Assembly (NCBI RefSeq): GCF_018362775.1
Contig: NZ_JAGYXY010000004.1
Span: forward strand, 382,967 to 446,966
Reading direction: 5' to 3'
Length of the DNA: 64,000 nt
Source: Alistipes montrealensis
GTDB lineage: Bacteria > Bacteroidota > Bacteroidia > Bacteroidales > Rikenellaceae
Shown: one piece after another, positions 34,189-44,550 of the stretch
Position numbering within the stretch: position 1 is the first letter of the stretch
How the letters are laid out: every line of letters begins with the position of its first letter
Position numbers and translations under genes: made by a program
The notes under the pieces: model-generated
The model's input: only the letters and a program-made list of their open reading frames with translations
Told to the model about the DNA's origin: nothing
The model's database searches: none

Positions 34189-36678
34189 ATGATTTACCCT
34201 GCCACATTCGAGCAGAAAATAGGTTTCGACCGGCTCCGTGAGCAGGTCGCAGGGCGTTGTACCATGCGCGCCGCCCGTGAACGGCTGGCCGCGGAGGGTT
34301 TCTCGACCTCTGCGCGCGAGATCGAACTCCGGTTGTCTCTGGCCGACGAAATGCGCCTGCTCCTGGACATGGAGCACGATTTTCCCGGGGGCGAATACCC
34401 CGATGTCGATTACATCGTCGCCAAACTGCGTGTCGAAGGCTCGTTCCTCGACGTGGAGGAGGTCGTGACCCTGCGCCGCGCGCTGGCCGCGATCGGCGGC
34501 ATCGTTTCGTTCATCCTCAACCGTGAAGAGCGTTATCCGGCCCTTTATGCCCGTACGCGCGGTGTCGCGGCGTTTCCCGAGATCGTACAGCGCATCGACG
34601 GCATCCTCGACCGCTTCGGCAACGTCAAGGACAATGCGTCGCCCGCCCTGCAGGAGATTCGCCGCTCCATTCGCGAACGCGAAGGGCAGGCCGCCAAGCG
34701 GCTGCAGGCCGTGCTGGCCTCGGCCAAGGGGGCGGGTATCGTCGACGCCGACGCCCAGATTTCGATCCGCGAAGGCAAGGCCGTGATTCCGGTGTCGGCG
34801 GCCAACAAACGCAAACTGAGCGGCTTTATCCACGACGAATCGGCGACGGGAAAGACTTTTTACGTCGAGCCGGTCGAGGTGGTGGAGATCAACAACGAAC
34901 TGCGCGAACTGGAATATGCCGAGCGGCGCGAGATCGTGCGCATCCTTACGGAGTTTACCGAAGCGATCCGTCCCGATGCGGGGCTGATCGCCGATTCGGG
35001 CGACTACCTCGCCGAGATCGACATGCTGCGTGCCAAGGGCCGCTGGGCTTCGGAGAACGGGTGTGTGAAGCCGATCCTTTCGACCGACGACCGGCTGGTG
35101 CTGAAGAATGCCCGCCATCCGCTGTTGCAGCAGACGCTGCGCGCTGCCGGGCGCGAGATCGTGCCGCTGGATTTGCAGCTCGACCGCCGCAAGCATATCC
35201 TCGTCATTTCGGGTCCTAATGCCGGCGGTAAGTCGGTGTGCCTGAAAACCACCGGTATCGTGCAGTATATGTTCCAGTGCGGATTTCCGGTTCCGGCCTC
35301 GGAGGTTTCGGAACTGCCCGTCTTCACGAGTATTTTCATCGACATCGGCGACGAACAGTCGATCGACAACGACCTGTCGACCTATTCGTCGCACCTGCTC
35401 AATATGAAGCACATGTTGGCCGGGGCTTCCGGCCGCACATTGGTGCTGATCGATGAATTCGGGTCGGGAACCGAGCCGATCATCGGCGGGGCCATCGCCG
35501 AGGCGATTCTCGAACGGCTGCTCGACAAAGGGTGTTACGGCGTGATTACGACCCACTATGCCAATATCAAGTATTACGCTTCGTCGGTAGAGGGCATCGC
35601 CAACGGTGCGATGATGTTCGACGTGCAGAATATCCGGCCGTTGTTCCGCCTCGAAACGGGAAAGCCGGGCAGTTCGTTCGCGGTGGAGATCGCCCGTAAG
35701 ATCGGGCTTCCGGAGGATATTATCCGTGCTGCGAGCGAGAAGGCCGGGTCGGACCATGTCAATATCGAAAAACAACTGCGCGAGATCGCCCGCGACAAAC
35801 ACTACTGGGAACAGAAGCGCGACCGCATCCGCCTGACGGACCGCAAGGTCGAGGAACTGGAACAGAATTATGCCGAGCAGTTGGCGAAGATCCGCGCCGA
35901 ACGGCAGGAAATTCTGAAAAAAGCCAAGCAGGAGGCACAGCAGCTGATTGCCGACGCCAACAGGCAGATCGAGAATACCATCAAAACCATCCGCGAGGCG
36001 CAGGCCGAGAAGGAGCTGACGCGGCTGGCGCGGCGCGAGCTGGACGACTTCCGCGAAGTGGTCGAGAAGGCCGATTCGGCCGAGAAGGAGGCCTCCGTGG
36101 CGCGTGAGATCGAGCGCATCGAACGCCGCCGCCAGCGCCGCGCCGAGCGCAAGGCGCAGCCGGACGCGAAGGCTCCGGATGCCGCGCCGGAACCCGAGAA
36201 GCCGTGCGAGGTGGTTGCCGGATCGAAGGTCCGCATGACCGGGCAGGATATGGTCGGCGTGGTGCAATCGGTGAAGGGTAAACGGGCTCAGGTGGCGTTC
36301 GGACAGATACTTACGACGGTGGATAAAAGCCTGCTGACGGTGGTGTCGAACAACGAATACCGCGAGGCGACGCGTCCCGTTGCGGCCCGCACGGTCGTGT
36401 CGGTGGACATTTCGTCGCGCAAGCTCAACTTCAAGGACCACATCGACGTGCGTGGTATGCGCGCTTCGGAGGCCCTGGACGAGGTGCGGAACTTTATCGA
36501 CGATGCCCTGATGGTGGGAGTCGGCACGGTGTCGATTCTCCACGGCAAGGGTACGGGCGCTCTGAAGGAGGAGATTCGCCGTTATCTGCGGACGGTTCCC
36601 GAGATCGCCTCGGCGGCCGATGAACATGCGGACCGAGGCGGGGCGGGGATTACGATCGTGACGTTTGATTTGTCGTGA
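34189..36678 (+). CDS. mutS2: Endonuclease MutS2 (Smr-domain MutS family)
   Basis: An 829-residue protein. The MutS core has Walker A GPNAGGKSVCLKTTG (near 342), the ST loop DIGDEQSIDNDLSTYSSH (near 384) and Walker B VLIDEFGSGTEP (near 420). A long coiled coil (about 520-690) separates it from a C-terminal Smr nuclease domain (about 747-829) with LDVRGMRA-like (IDVRGMRASEAL) and LHGKGTGALKE motifs. MutS2 acts on branched DNA and, in some bacteria, on collided ribosomes. Start ATG at 34189. Confidence 0.95.
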   Translation: MIYPATFEQKIGFDRLREQVAGRCTMRAARERLAAEGFSTSAREIELRLSLADEMRLLLDMEHDFPGGEYPDVDYIVAKLRVEGSFLDVEEVVTLRRALAAIGGIVSFILNREERYPALYARTRGVAAFPEIVQRIDGILDRFGNVKDNASPALQEIRRSIREREGQAAKRLQAVLASAKGAGIVDADAQISIREGKAVIPVSAANKRKLSGFIHDESATGKTFYVEPVEVVEINNELRELEYAERREIVRILTEFTEAIRPDAGLIADSGDYLAEIDMLRAKGRWASENGCVKPILSTDDRLVLKNARHPLLQQTLRAAGREIVPLDLQLDRRKHILVISGPNAGGKSVCLKTTGIVQYMFQCGFPVPASEVSELPVFTSIFIDIGDEQSIDNDLSTYSSHLLNMKHMLAGASGRTLVLIDEFGSGTEPIIGGAIAEAILERLLDKGCYGVITTHYANIKYYASSVEGIANGAMMFDVQNIRPLFRLETGKPGSSFAVEIARKIGLPEDIIRAASEKAGSDHVNIEKQLREIARDKHYWEQKRDRIRLTDRKVEELEQNYAEQLAKIRAERQEILKKAKQEAQQLIADANRQIENTIKTIREAQAEKELTRLARRELDDFREVVEKADSAEKEASVAREIERIERRRQRRAERKAQPDAKAPDAAPEPEKPCEVVAGSKVRMTGQDMVGVVQSVKGKRAQVAFGQILTTVDKSLLTVVSNNEYREATRPVAARTVVSVDISSRKLNFKDHIDVRGMRASEALDEVRNFIDDALMVGVGTVSILHGKGTGALKEEIRRYLRTVPEIASAADEHADRGGAGITIVTFDLS

Positions 36679-36954
36679 TTTCGCAGTCTGCGTCCGCGGG
36701 GCTTCTTTGTACTTTTTGACCGCAAAAAGTACCAAAAACTCTCCGGCGGAGGCCTTGCCTACAACGTCCCGGCTAACGTTCGAAACGGGCGCCTATTCGC
36801 GGGGGCGCACGCGCCCGGCCCCGTTTCTTGCCACTTTTAGCCGGATCGTTGTTTCACGGCTCCGGCATCGGGTCGGAATCCTGCGCTGCTTTTTGCCGAT
36901 CAAAAAGCGGCAACGGACACCAGTTGCAGACTGCAAAATGGTTTCGTACTTTTG
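36679..36954. repeat. Palindrome-rich intergenic segment, promoter at its right end
   Basis: Three hairpins lie in 250 bases: GTACTTTTTG/CAAAAAGTAC (36709-36732, perfect, 4-base loop), GAAACGGG...CCCGTTTC (36782-36827) and GCTGCTTTTTG/CAAAAAGCGGC (36885-36911, one wobble). The first is a dispersed repeat type common in Bacteroidales genomes. No ORF is convincing. At 36947-36954 TACTTTTG is a plausible -7 box for murF-alr with GTTG 20 bases upstream. Confidence 0.55.
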
Positions 36955-36991
36955 AAAATGAAAGTACAAAAGATAAACTATTGGATATTTT

Positions 36992-39361
36992 ATGAAATAT
37001 CTTCTTTCGCAAATCGCCGCCGTCGTGGGCGGTAAGTTCTCGGGAACGGACTGTGACGTGCAGTCGGTGGTGACCGACAGCCGTTCGCTGACGTGCGAAC
37101 TGGGCTCGGGACCGATGTTCGTCGCCATGTGCGGCGCGAACCACGATTCGCACGCGTTTATCGCACAGATGTACGCGCGAGGAGTGCGGGCTTTCCTGGT
37201 CGAACGGCCCGTCGAAACGCTCCCGGGCTGCGGTTACGTGCTCGTGGAGAATGCCATTGCCGCTTTGCAGTGCCTGGCGGCCTACCACCGGGCGCAGTTC
37301 AAGGGTACGGTGGTGGGCATCACCGGGTCGAACGGCAAGACGGTCATCAAGGAGTGGATCGCCGAGGAACTGCCTGCGGGGATGAAGTGCTACCGCTCGC
37401 CCAAGAGCTACAATTCGCAGTTGGGCGTGCCGCTGTCGGTGCTGATGATCGAGGGCGATGAACAACTGGCGCTGATCGAAGCCGGAATTTCGAAGCCCGG
37501 TGAGATGGCGCGCCTGGAGCGCATCATCCGTCCCGACGTGGTGGTTTTCACCTCGATTGGCGATGCGCATCAGGAAAATTTCCTCAATCTGGAACAAAAA
37601 TGTATCGAAAAAATGGTGCTGGCCCACAGCGCCAAAACGATCGTCTATCATAGTTATTACGAACCGTTGGGCCGCATGATCGCATCGCATTTCGCGGGGC
37701 GGAAACTCTGTGACGCGGCGGCCTGCCGCGAGGTTCCGGAGGCGGTGATCGGCAATGCGGCGTCGCGCCGCAACGCCCAGATCGTCGAGGCGTTCTGTGC
37801 GGCGATGGGGTATCCCGCACCGTCGTTTACGGAGGCTCCCGAGGTGGCCATGCGTCTCGAAGTCAAGGACGGCATCAACGACTCGGTGCTGATCAACGAC
37901 GCTTACAGCCTCGACCTCAATTCGTTGGCGCTGGCGCTGGATTATCTGCACAACGTGGCGCTTTCGCGCCGCCGGACGTTGGTGTTGTCGGACATCGCGC
38001 AGAGCGGCCTGACGGACGACGAACTTTACAGCCGCGTGGCGGGGATGGTCTCGCGGGCGGGCATCGACACGCTGATCGGTATCGGGCCGAAACTGAAACG
38101 TTACGCCTCGCTGTTCGACTGTGACAAGGAGTTTTACGCTTCGACCGACGAGTGCATCGCCCGCATCGGCCGCCGGGCCGTGGCGGGGCGTGCCGTACTG
38201 CTGAAAGGCGCCCGGGAGTACCGTTTCGAGAAGTTGGCCCACGCGCTGGCGCGTAAGAGTCATACGACGGTGCTGGAGGTCGATCTCGATGCCATGATCC
38301 ACAATCTCAATTATTTCCGCTCGAAACTCGATTTCTCTGCGAAGCTCGTAGCGATGGTCAAGGCCGGGTCTTACGGTGCGGGCGATTTCGAGGTGGCGCA
38401 GATGCTCCAGCACCAGGGTGTCGACTACCTCGCCGTGGCGTTTGCCGACGAGGGCGTGCTGCTGCGCGAACGGGGGATTACGATGCCTGTCGTGGTGCTG
38501 AACGCCGATGCCGACAGCTTCGATGTGATGATCGCCAACCGCCTCGAACCCGAGATATACAGTTTCCGCTCGCTCGCCGACTTTGCCGACGCGGTGTCGC
38601 ACGCCGGGGAAATCCGCTACCCGATCCACCTGAAACTCGATACGGGCATGCACCGGCTGGGATTCATGGAGGATGAGATCGAACGCCTGTGTGCCGAACT
38701 GCCGGCATTGCCCGCCGTGAAGGTAGCGTCGGTTTTCTCGCACCTGAACTGTGCCGACATGCCCGAAGAGGACGCCTATACGCGTGCACAGATCGCGCGC
38801 TACGACCGCATGAGTGCTGCCATAGCCGCGTCGCTGCCGTATTCCGTCATCCGCCACACGGCCAACTCGGCGGCTATCGAACGCTTTCCCGAGGCGCAGT
38901 TCGACATGTGCCGCCTCGGGCTGGGGCTTTATGGCTTCGGATGGGAGCACAACGCGGCCCTGCGCCCGGTTTCGACGCTGAAGACCCGAATCGTGCAGAT
39001 CAAGCACCTTGAGGCGGGTGACGCCGTGGGATACGGACGCGCCGGGAAGCTGACGCGGCCGACCGTGACGGCGACCGTCCCCGTGGGTTATGCCGACGGA
39101 CTGGACCGCCACCTGGGCTGCGGCCGCTGGTCGATGCGCGTGGCCGGGCAGCCTGCGCCGATCGTGGGACGGGTTTGCATGGACAGTTGCATGATCGACA
39201 TCACGGACATTGCGGGCGTTGCGGAGGGGGATGAAGTGCTGATTTTCTCCGCCGAGCCGGGCAACGACCTCGAAACGATGGCCCGGGTGCTCGACACGAT
39301 CCCCTATGAAATCATGACCTCGGTGTCGGGGCGTGTGAAACGAATCTACCTCAAGGAGTAA
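36992..39361 (+). CDS. Bifunctional UDP-MurNAc-tripeptide:D-Ala-D-Ala ligase / alanine racemase
   Basis: A 789-residue fusion known from Bacteroidota. Residues about 1-420 are MurF-like with the ATP loop GITGSNGKTVIKEW (about 109-122) and the central ligase segment (SYNSQLGVPLSVL). From about 425 the PLP-dependent alanine racemase begins (VLEVDLDAMIHNLNYF), with the PLP lysine in MVKAGSYGAG and LDTGMHRLGF, ending in the beta domain (VPVGYADGLDR, CMDSCMID). The enzyme makes D-Ala and adds D-Ala-D-Ala to the wall precursor. Overlaps the next gene by one base. Confidence 0.95.
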   Translation: MKYLLSQIAAVVGGKFSGTDCDVQSVVTDSRSLTCELGSGPMFVAMCGANHDSHAFIAQMYARGVRAFLVERPVETLPGCGYVLVENAIAALQCLAAYHRAQFKGTVVGITGSNGKTVIKEWIAEELPAGMKCYRSPKSYNSQLGVPLSVLMIEGDEQLALIEAGISKPGEMARLERIIRPDVVVFTSIGDAHQENFLNLEQKCIEKMVLAHSAKTIVYHSYYEPLGRMIASHFAGRKLCDAAACREVPEAVIGNAASRRNAQIVEAFCAAMGYPAPSFTEAPEVAMRLEVKDGINDSVLINDAYSLDLNSLALALDYLHNVALSRRRTLVLSDIAQSGLTDDELYSRVAGMVSRAGIDTLIGIGPKLKRYASLFDCDKEFYASTDECIARIGRRAVAGRAVLLKGAREYRFEKLAHALARKSHTTVLEVDLDAMIHNLNYFRSKLDFSAKLVAMVKAGSYGAGDFEVAQMLQHQGVDYLAVAFADEGVLLRERGITMPVVVLNADADSFDVMIANRLEPEIYSFRSLADFADAVSHAGEIRYPIHLKLDTGMHRLGFMEDEIERLCAELPALPAVKVASVFSHLNCADMPEEDAYTRAQIARYDRMSAAIAASLPYSVIRHTANSAAIERFPEAQFDMCRLGLGLYGFGWEHNAALRPVSTLKTRIVQIKHLEAGDAVGYGRAGKLTRPTVTATVPVGYADGLDRHLGCGRWSMRVAGQPAPIVGRVCMDSCMIDITDIAGVAEGDEVLIFSAEPGNDLETMARVLDTIPYEIMTSVSGRVKRIYLKE

Positions 39362-40074
39362 TGGCTTACGGAACCCTTTATCTGATTCCCTGTCCGATTT
39401 CGGACGAAACGGCGCCGTGGGATGTGCTGCCTGCGTCCAACCGGGCCGTGATGGACTCGCTGGATTATTTCATCGTCGAGAATACCCGTTCGGCGCGGCG
39501 CTTTCTGTCGAAAGCCGGTATTGCCCGGCCGATCGACTCGTTGGAGTTCCGCGAACTGAACGAGCATACCGCGGCCGGCCGCGAGGTCGAAGAGCTGGTT
39601 GCGCCGCTTGTCGAAGGCCGTTCGGCCGGGGTGATCTCCGAGGCTGGCGTGCCGGGCGTCGCCGATCCCGGGGCCCTGGTCGTTGCGGCGTGTCACCGCC
39701 GCGGGATTCGCGTCGTGCCGCTCGTGGGGCCTTCGTCGATTATCCTGGCGGTGATGGCTTCGGGGCTGAACGGGCAGTCGTTCGCCTTCAACGGCTACCT
39801 GCCCGTGAAACCGCCCGAGCGGGCCAGGGCCATTCGTTTCTTCGAACGCCGGGCGCTGACGGAGGGGCAGTCGCAACTCTTTATCGAAGCCCCGTACCGC
39901 AACGTGAAGCTGATGGAGCAACTCCTGCAGACGCTCGCCGCTGAAACGCGGCTGACGGTGGCCGTGGACCTTACGGCCCCGGGCGAACGGATCGAAACCC
40001 ATACGGCAGGGGAGTGGCGCCGCTGCCCGCTGCCCGAACTGAACAAACGCCCGGCGATTTTCATCATCGGATAG
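39361..40074 (+). CDS. SAM-dependent rRNA methyltransferase of the RsmI family
   Basis: A 237-residue tetrapyrrole-methylase-fold protein. Motifs match RsmI: LYLIPCPISD, DYFIVENTRSARRFL, SEAGVPGVADPGALVV and LVGPSSIILAVMASGLNGQSFAFNGYLP. RsmI makes the 2'-O-methyl of C1402 in 16S rRNA. This short form (RsmI is about 280 residues) is a common variant in Bacteroidota, so the exact nucleotide is an inference. Start overlaps the murF-alr stop (TAATG). Confidence 0.88.
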   Translation: MAYGTLYLIPCPISDETAPWDVLPASNRAVMDSLDYFIVENTRSARRFLSKAGIARPIDSLEFRELNEHTAAGREVEELVAPLVEGRSAGVISEAGVPGVADPGALVVAACHRRGIRVVPLVGPSSIILAVMASGLNGQSFAFNGYLPVKPPERARAIRFFERRALTEGQSQLFIEAPYRNVKLMEQLLQTLAAETRLTVAVDLTAPGERIETHTAGEWRRCPLPELNKRPAIFIIG

Positions 40075-40140
40075 CCGCTGTCCGGCGGTTGGTATGCAAT
40101 TTGTTCGAATAAGGGGAGGAAAAACCGAAAAATAAAAGAT

Positions 40141-40749
40141 ATGAAAAAGGAAAAAGTTTATAATGAAGCCGTTAGCGGCGATGAAGGATTCGTTCCCGGC
40201 GAGGGGTATCCGTCGTGCGACGGGGAGCCTTGTGCCAATGTGGCAGATGAAACCGACGACGCGACTGACACAATGGCAGACGATGAATCCGCTGCCGAAG
40301 GCGATGCCGCAAAGGCGCTCGAATCGGCCGTAGCCCAATGGCAGGATAAATATGTTCGCCTGCAGGCCGAGTTCGACAACTACCGCAAGCGTACGCTCAA
40401 GGAGAAGATGGACCTGGTGCAGACCGGGGGCCGCGACGTGCTGCTGGCGATGCTGCCCGTGCGCGACGATGTGCAGCGGGCCGTGGACGCCATGGAGAAG
40501 AGCGACGATCTGGAGGCGCTGCGCGCCGGCGTGCTGCTCATTTCGCAGAAATTCACCGAGGCGCTGCGCCAGAAGGGCGTGACCGAAATCGAGGTCAAGG
40601 ACAAGGAGTTCGATGCCGACCTTTCGGAGGCTGTTGCCCGGTTCGCCGCAGGCGAAGAGAAGAAGGGCAAGGTTATCGACGTTGTTCAGACGGGTTACAT
40701 GCTGGGTGAAAAGGTGCTGCGCTTCGCTAAAGTCGTTGTAGGAGAATAA
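40141..40749 (+). CDS. grpE: Nucleotide exchange factor GrpE
   Basis: A 202-residue protein with an acidic, disordered N terminus (about 1-55), the coiled-coil [19 protein letters not shown] and a C-terminal beta domain carrying [14 protein letters not shown]. It releases ADP from DnaK. GGGGAGG lies about 17 bases before the start. dnaJ follows by 4 bases, so the two co-chaperones are made together; dnaK is not in the window. Confidence 0.95.
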   Translation: MKKEKVYNEAVSGDEGFVPGEGYPSCDGEPCANVADETDDATDTMADDESAAEGDAAKALESAVAQWQDKYVRLQAEFDNYRKRTLKEKMDLVQTGGRDVLLAMLPVRDDVQRAVDAMEKSDDLEALRAGVLLISQKFTEALRQKGVTEIEVKDKEFDADLSEAVARFAAGEEKKGKVIDVVQTGYMLGEKVLRFAKVVVGE

Positions 40750-40753
40750 GACC

Positions 40754-41923
40754 ATGGCAGAAAAAAGGGACTACTACGAAGTGCTGGGCGTCCAGAAAAA
40801 CGCTAACGCTGACGAAATAAAGAAGGCCTACCGCAAAGCGGCTATCCAGTTTCACCCCGACAAAAACCCCGGGGACAAGGAGGCTGAGGAGAAATTCAAA
40901 GAGGCCGCGGAAGCCTACGACGTGCTGTCGAATCCCGACAAGCGTGCCCGTTACGACCAGTTCGGCCACGCCGGAATGAGCGGCGCGGCGGGCGGCGGAG
41001 CCGGCGGATTCGGCGGATTCAGCGGCGGAGGGTTCTCGATGGAGGACATCTTCTCGCAGTTCGGCGACATCTTCGGCGGCCATTTCGGGGGCGGGTTCCG
41101 CTCGTCGAACGGCGGTGGCGGACGGCATGTGAACCGCGGCTCGGACATCCGGGTGCGGGTACGCCTGACGCTTGCCGAGATTGCCAACGGCGTGACGAAA
41201 AAGCTCAAGATCAACAAGACCATCGCCTGCGACAAGTGCGGCGGTACGGGCGCCAAGGATGCCAATTCCTATTCGACCTGCTCGACCTGTAACGGTACGG
41301 GCTACGTCACGCGGGTGGAAAATACCTTCTTCGGCCGTATGCAGACGCAGGGCGTGTGTCCCACGTGCGGCGGTTCGGGCAAGGTGATCAGCTCTCCGTG
41401 CGACAAGTGCAAGGGCGAAGGCACGCTGCGCGGCTCGGAGGTCGTGGAGATCAAAATCCCCGCAGGCGTGGGCGAGGGCATGGTTCTCTCGGTTTCGGGC
41501 AAGGGCAATGCCGCGCGTCACGGCGGTGTGAACGGCGACCTGCAGGTGATGATCGAAGAGGAGCCGCATCCCGAGTTGATGCGCGACGGCAACGACCTGA
41601 TCCACAACCTGAACATCACCGTAACGACGGCCCTGTTGGGCGGTACGGTCGAAGTGCCGACGGTCGACGGACACGCCAAGATCAAGATCGCCCCGGGCAC
41701 GCATGCCGGCAAGGTGCTGCGCCTGGGCGGCAAGGGCCTGCCCGACGTAAACGGCTATGGCCGCGGCGACGAACTGGTGGTGGTCGACATCACCATTCCG
41801 GCGAAACTCTCGGCCGACGAGAAGAAACTCGTCGAGCAGTTGGCGGCGCAGCCCTCTTTCCAGAAAGCCGAGTCGGTCAAAAACCAGAATATTTTCGAAC
41901 GGATGAAGAGTTTCTTCCGGTAA
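40754..41923 (+). CDS. dnaJ: Chaperone DnaJ
   Basis: A 389-residue type I J protein. The J domain has HPD at about residues 34-36. A Gly/Phe-rich stretch (about 75-125) precedes four zinc repeats ([32 protein letters not shown], about 155-225) and the substrate-binding C-terminal domains. It presents clients to DnaK and stimulates its ATPase. Confidence 0.97.
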   Translation: MAEKRDYYEVLGVQKNANADEIKKAYRKAAIQFHPDKNPGDKEAEEKFKEAAEAYDVLSNPDKRARYDQFGHAGMSGAAGGGAGGFGGFSGGGFSMEDIFSQFGDIFGGHFGGGFRSSNGGGGRHVNRGSDIRVRVRLTLAEIANGVTKKLKINKTIACDKCGGTGAKDANSYSTCSTCNGTGYVTRVENTFFGRMQTQGVCPTCGGSGKVISSPCDKCKGEGTLRGSEVVEIKIPAGVGEGMVLSVSGKGNAARHGGVNGDLQVMIEEEPHPELMRDGNDLIHNLNITVTTALLGGTVEVPTVDGHAKIKIAPGTHAGKVLRLGGKGLPDVNGYGRGDELVVVDITIPAKLSADEKKLVEQLAAQPSFQKAESVKNQNIFERMKSFFR

Positions 41924-42105
41924 CGGATAATAAAACCCGCGGAAAATTCGTACCTTTACCAAGTAGAGGCGACGAATTTTTCGTTTGAAGGCGTCCGGGT
42001 TCCCTTGTCCGCAAAGGCGGGTTGGGGCTTGTAAATGCGGCCTCTGGCCGCGATGCCGTCCGTCCGGAGTGCGACACGGTCGCGATAATTTTAGAACTTA
42101 CTGTT

Positions 42106-42516
42106 ATGTTAGGCTTTACCCCGTTTAAGAAGCGCGCGAACAAATTCAACTACATTCCGCGTTATTACGATCCCGAGAAGGAAGCCCGGGAGCAGCGTCG
42201 CGCCGAATTGCGCGGCGAGCGTGCCGAAGATGCCGACCGTGAGTACAAGCCCGGGCAGTATATCCGCACCCAGCGCGATGCGCGTGCGGTACGATGCGCC
42301 CAGCGCGACGAGTCGGGACGCATGCGGATCTGGAAAATGGCCGGAGCCGCCGTGCTGGTGATGATGTTCATCTACCTCTTGTATCCCAAACTGGCGGACG
42401 TATTCCTGCGGGCGCAGAAAGGCGCGGCTAAGCCCGTGCCTGCGGCGCAGGTCGAGGAAGGGGAGTTCAATCCCTATGCGCCCATCGAGGTCGTCCCCAA
42501 CGATTACCAGGAATAA
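42106..42516 (+). CDS. Small single-span membrane protein upstream of mutL
   Basis: Starts at ATG 42106 (MLGFTPFKKRANKFNYIPRYYDPEKE), 136 residues. A basic, Arg/Glu-rich cytoplasmic half is followed by one membrane helix (AAVLVMMFIYLLYP, about residues 90-103) and a short Pro-rich tail (YAPIEVVPNDYQE). It abuts mutL without a gap. Proteins of this shape before mutL are conserved in Bacteroidales, function unknown. A weak -7-like box TACCTTTA lies at about 41952. Confidence 0.75.
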   Translation: MLGFTPFKKRANKFNYIPRYYDPEKEAREQRRAELRGERAEDADREYKPGQYIRTQRDARAVRCAQRDESGRMRIWKMAGAAVLVMMFIYLLYPKLADVFLRAQKGAAKPVPAAQVEEGEFNPYAPIEVVPNDYQE

Positions 42517-44511
42517 ATGGCAGATAAAATCCGATTATTACCCGAGGTCGTCGCCAACCAGATCGCCGCGGGCGAGGTCGTCAACCGGCCCGCTTCGGTG
42601 GTCAAGGAGATGATGGAAAATGCCATCGACGCCGGAGCGACATCTGTGAAGGTCAATTTCCGCGACGGCGGCAAAGACCTGATCCAGATCGTCGACGACG
42701 GCTGCGGCATGTCGCCCATCGACGCGCGCATGGCCTTCGACCGCCACGCCACGAGCAAGATCGGGGCCGTGGAAGATATTTATGCCCTGTATACCTTCGG
42801 GTTCCGCGGCGAGGCCCTGGCTTCGATCGCGGCCGTGTCGCAGGTGGAACTGCGCACGCGGCAGGCGGGCGACGAAGTGGGGACGCAGACCGAGATCAAC
42901 GGCGGGCAGTTCGCCTCGCAAACCCCCGTGATGTGCCCCGTGGGGTCGCAGTTTTTCGTGCGCAACCTTTTTTACAACGTTCCTGCGCGCCGCCGTTTCC
43001 TCGACAAGAGCACTACGTCGGCTTCGCAGATCAAGTCGGAGTTCCAGCGTATAGCGCTCTGCAATCCGCAGATCGCGTTCGAACTTTACGCCAACGATGC
43101 CCCGCTCTACACGCTGCCCTCTGCGCCGCTGGCGGGCCGCATCGTCGATGTCGTGGGACGCCATATCAAGCAGAACCTGCTGGAAGTCGAGGCCGATACC
43201 TCGATCGCCCGCATCGAAGGATACATCGGCCGTCCGGCGGCCGCCAAAAAACGCAATACCGAGCAATACCTGTTCGTCAACGGCCGCTTTTTCAAGAGCA
43301 CCTACCTGACGAGCGCCATTTTGAAGGCTTACGAGAAACTGATTCCCGAGAGTTCCCAGCCCTCCTATTTTCTTTACCTGACGCTCGACCCCGGGCGCAT
43401 CGACGTGAACGTCCATCCGCAGAAAACCGAGGTCAAGTTCGCCGACGAGGAGGCCGTGTGGCAGATCGTCAATGCCGCCGTGCGCGAGACGCTGGCCAAG
43501 ACGGGCGCCGTGCCGCTGATGGATTTCGACCGCGAAGGCGCTGTGGAGATTCCCGTTTTGCAGAAGGGAGCCGTTTACAGTGAACCGCTGGCCATGTCGA
43601 ACAGCGATTACAATCCTTTCCGCGAAGAGTATATCGACCCTTCGGCTCCCGATCCCAATGTCGACTTTACGGGTTTCGACGTGCCTTTCCGCGATGGCGG
43701 AGCCGTGGCTGATCATCCCGCTGCGGGATTCCGCGCGGGCGGAGGCCGGAGTGCCGCACCGTCGTTCCCGCGCGGCGCGGCGGGCGGATTCGCCCTGTCC
43801 GGTACGGATGCCGGGGAGTTCGAGGAGTTCGAGTCGGGCGGCGGTTTCGAGATCACTCCTTCGGGGAGCGGTTTCGACGACAGCAGCCTCGATTTCATTC
43901 CTTCGGCCGCCGCGCCCGAACAGCAGCGGTTCGACATGGCGCAGCATGCCGAGTTTTCCGATGCGCTGCCGCTGCCCGGCGGTTATGTTGCGGCGCTGCT
44001 CAACGGGCGGTTCGTTGTCGTCGACGCCCGGCGCGCCCGGGAACGAATCCTCTACGAAGATTACCTCCGGATGCTGGGCAACGGGTCGTCGGTAAGCCAG
44101 CAACTGCTTTTCCCCGAACGGCTGGTCCTCTCGGGCGACGAGTACGCTTTGCTCGAAGAGAATGCCGTGGAGTTTGCGGCGCTGGGCTTCGACATCGACT
44201 TCTGCGGCGAAGGGGCCATCGAAGTGAAGGGTACGCCCGCCGACATGCCTGCCGATTCGGTGGACCGGTTGTTGTTCGACCTGTTGCAGGCGTTCTCGAC
44301 CCCGGTGTCGCTGGCCGACGTGCGGCGTGAGAAGATCGCCGGTGTGATGGCCCGTTCCGGTTCCAAGCGTGCAGGGCGGACCCTGTCGCGCGAAGAGGCC
44401 GCGGCGCTGCTCGCGCAGTTGGCCGATACGGGCAGTTTCAGTTTTTCGCCTTCGGGCAAGGCGATCACCGCCGAGATCACGCCGGAAGATTTGCGAGCCA
44501 AGTTGGGATAA
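42517..44511 (+). CDS. mutL: DNA mismatch repair protein MutL
   Basis: A 664-residue GHKL ATPase. N-terminal motifs are intact: IAAGEVVNRPASVVKEMMENAIDAGAT, DDGCGM and FGFRGEALASI, followed by VNVHPQKTEVKF. A Gly/Ser-rich linker (about 370-480) connects to a C-terminal dimerisation domain. The endonuclease motif DQHAA-type is replaced here by VVDARRARERILYEDYL, so the nicking activity of many MutLs may be absent, as in other Bacteroidales. It begins directly after the small membrane protein gene. Confidence 0.95.
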   Translation: MADKIRLLPEVVANQIAAGEVVNRPASVVKEMMENAIDAGATSVKVNFRDGGKDLIQIVDDGCGMSPIDARMAFDRHATSKIGAVEDIYALYTFGFRGEALASIAAVSQVELRTRQAGDEVGTQTEINGGQFASQTPVMCPVGSQFFVRNLFYNVPARRRFLDKSTTSASQIKSEFQRIALCNPQIAFELYANDAPLYTLPSAPLAGRIVDVVGRHIKQNLLEVEADTSIARIEGYIGRPAAAKKRNTEQYLFVNGRFFKSTYLTSAILKAYEKLIPESSQPSYFLYLTLDPGRIDVNVHPQKTEVKFADEEAVWQIVNAAVRETLAKTGAVPLMDFDREGAVEIPVLQKGAVYSEPLAMSNSDYNPFREEYIDPSAPDPNVDFTGFDVPFRDGGAVADHPAAGFRAGGGRSAAPSFPRGAAGGFALSGTDAGEFEEFESGGGFEITPSGSGFDDSSLDFIPSAAAPEQQRFDMAQHAEFSDALPLPGGYVAALLNGRFVVVDARRARERILYEDYLRMLGNGSSVSQQLLFPERLVLSGDEYALLEENAVEFAALGFDIDFCGEGAIEVKGTPADMPADSVDRLLFDLLQAFSTPVSLADVRREKIAGVMARSGSKRAGRTLSREEAAALLAQLADTGSFSFSPSGKAITAEITPEDLRAKLG

Positions 44512-44526
44512 TCCCGCGGAAAGAAT

Positions 44527-44534
44527 TACATTTG
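44527..44534 (+). promoter_or_regulatory. -7 box TACATTTG before rhomboid gene
   Basis: Exact TAnnTTTG match 16 bases before ATG 44551; a -33 TTTG at standard distance is not seen. Confidence 0.5.
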
Positions 44535-44550
44535 CAAAAATAAAAACAAC

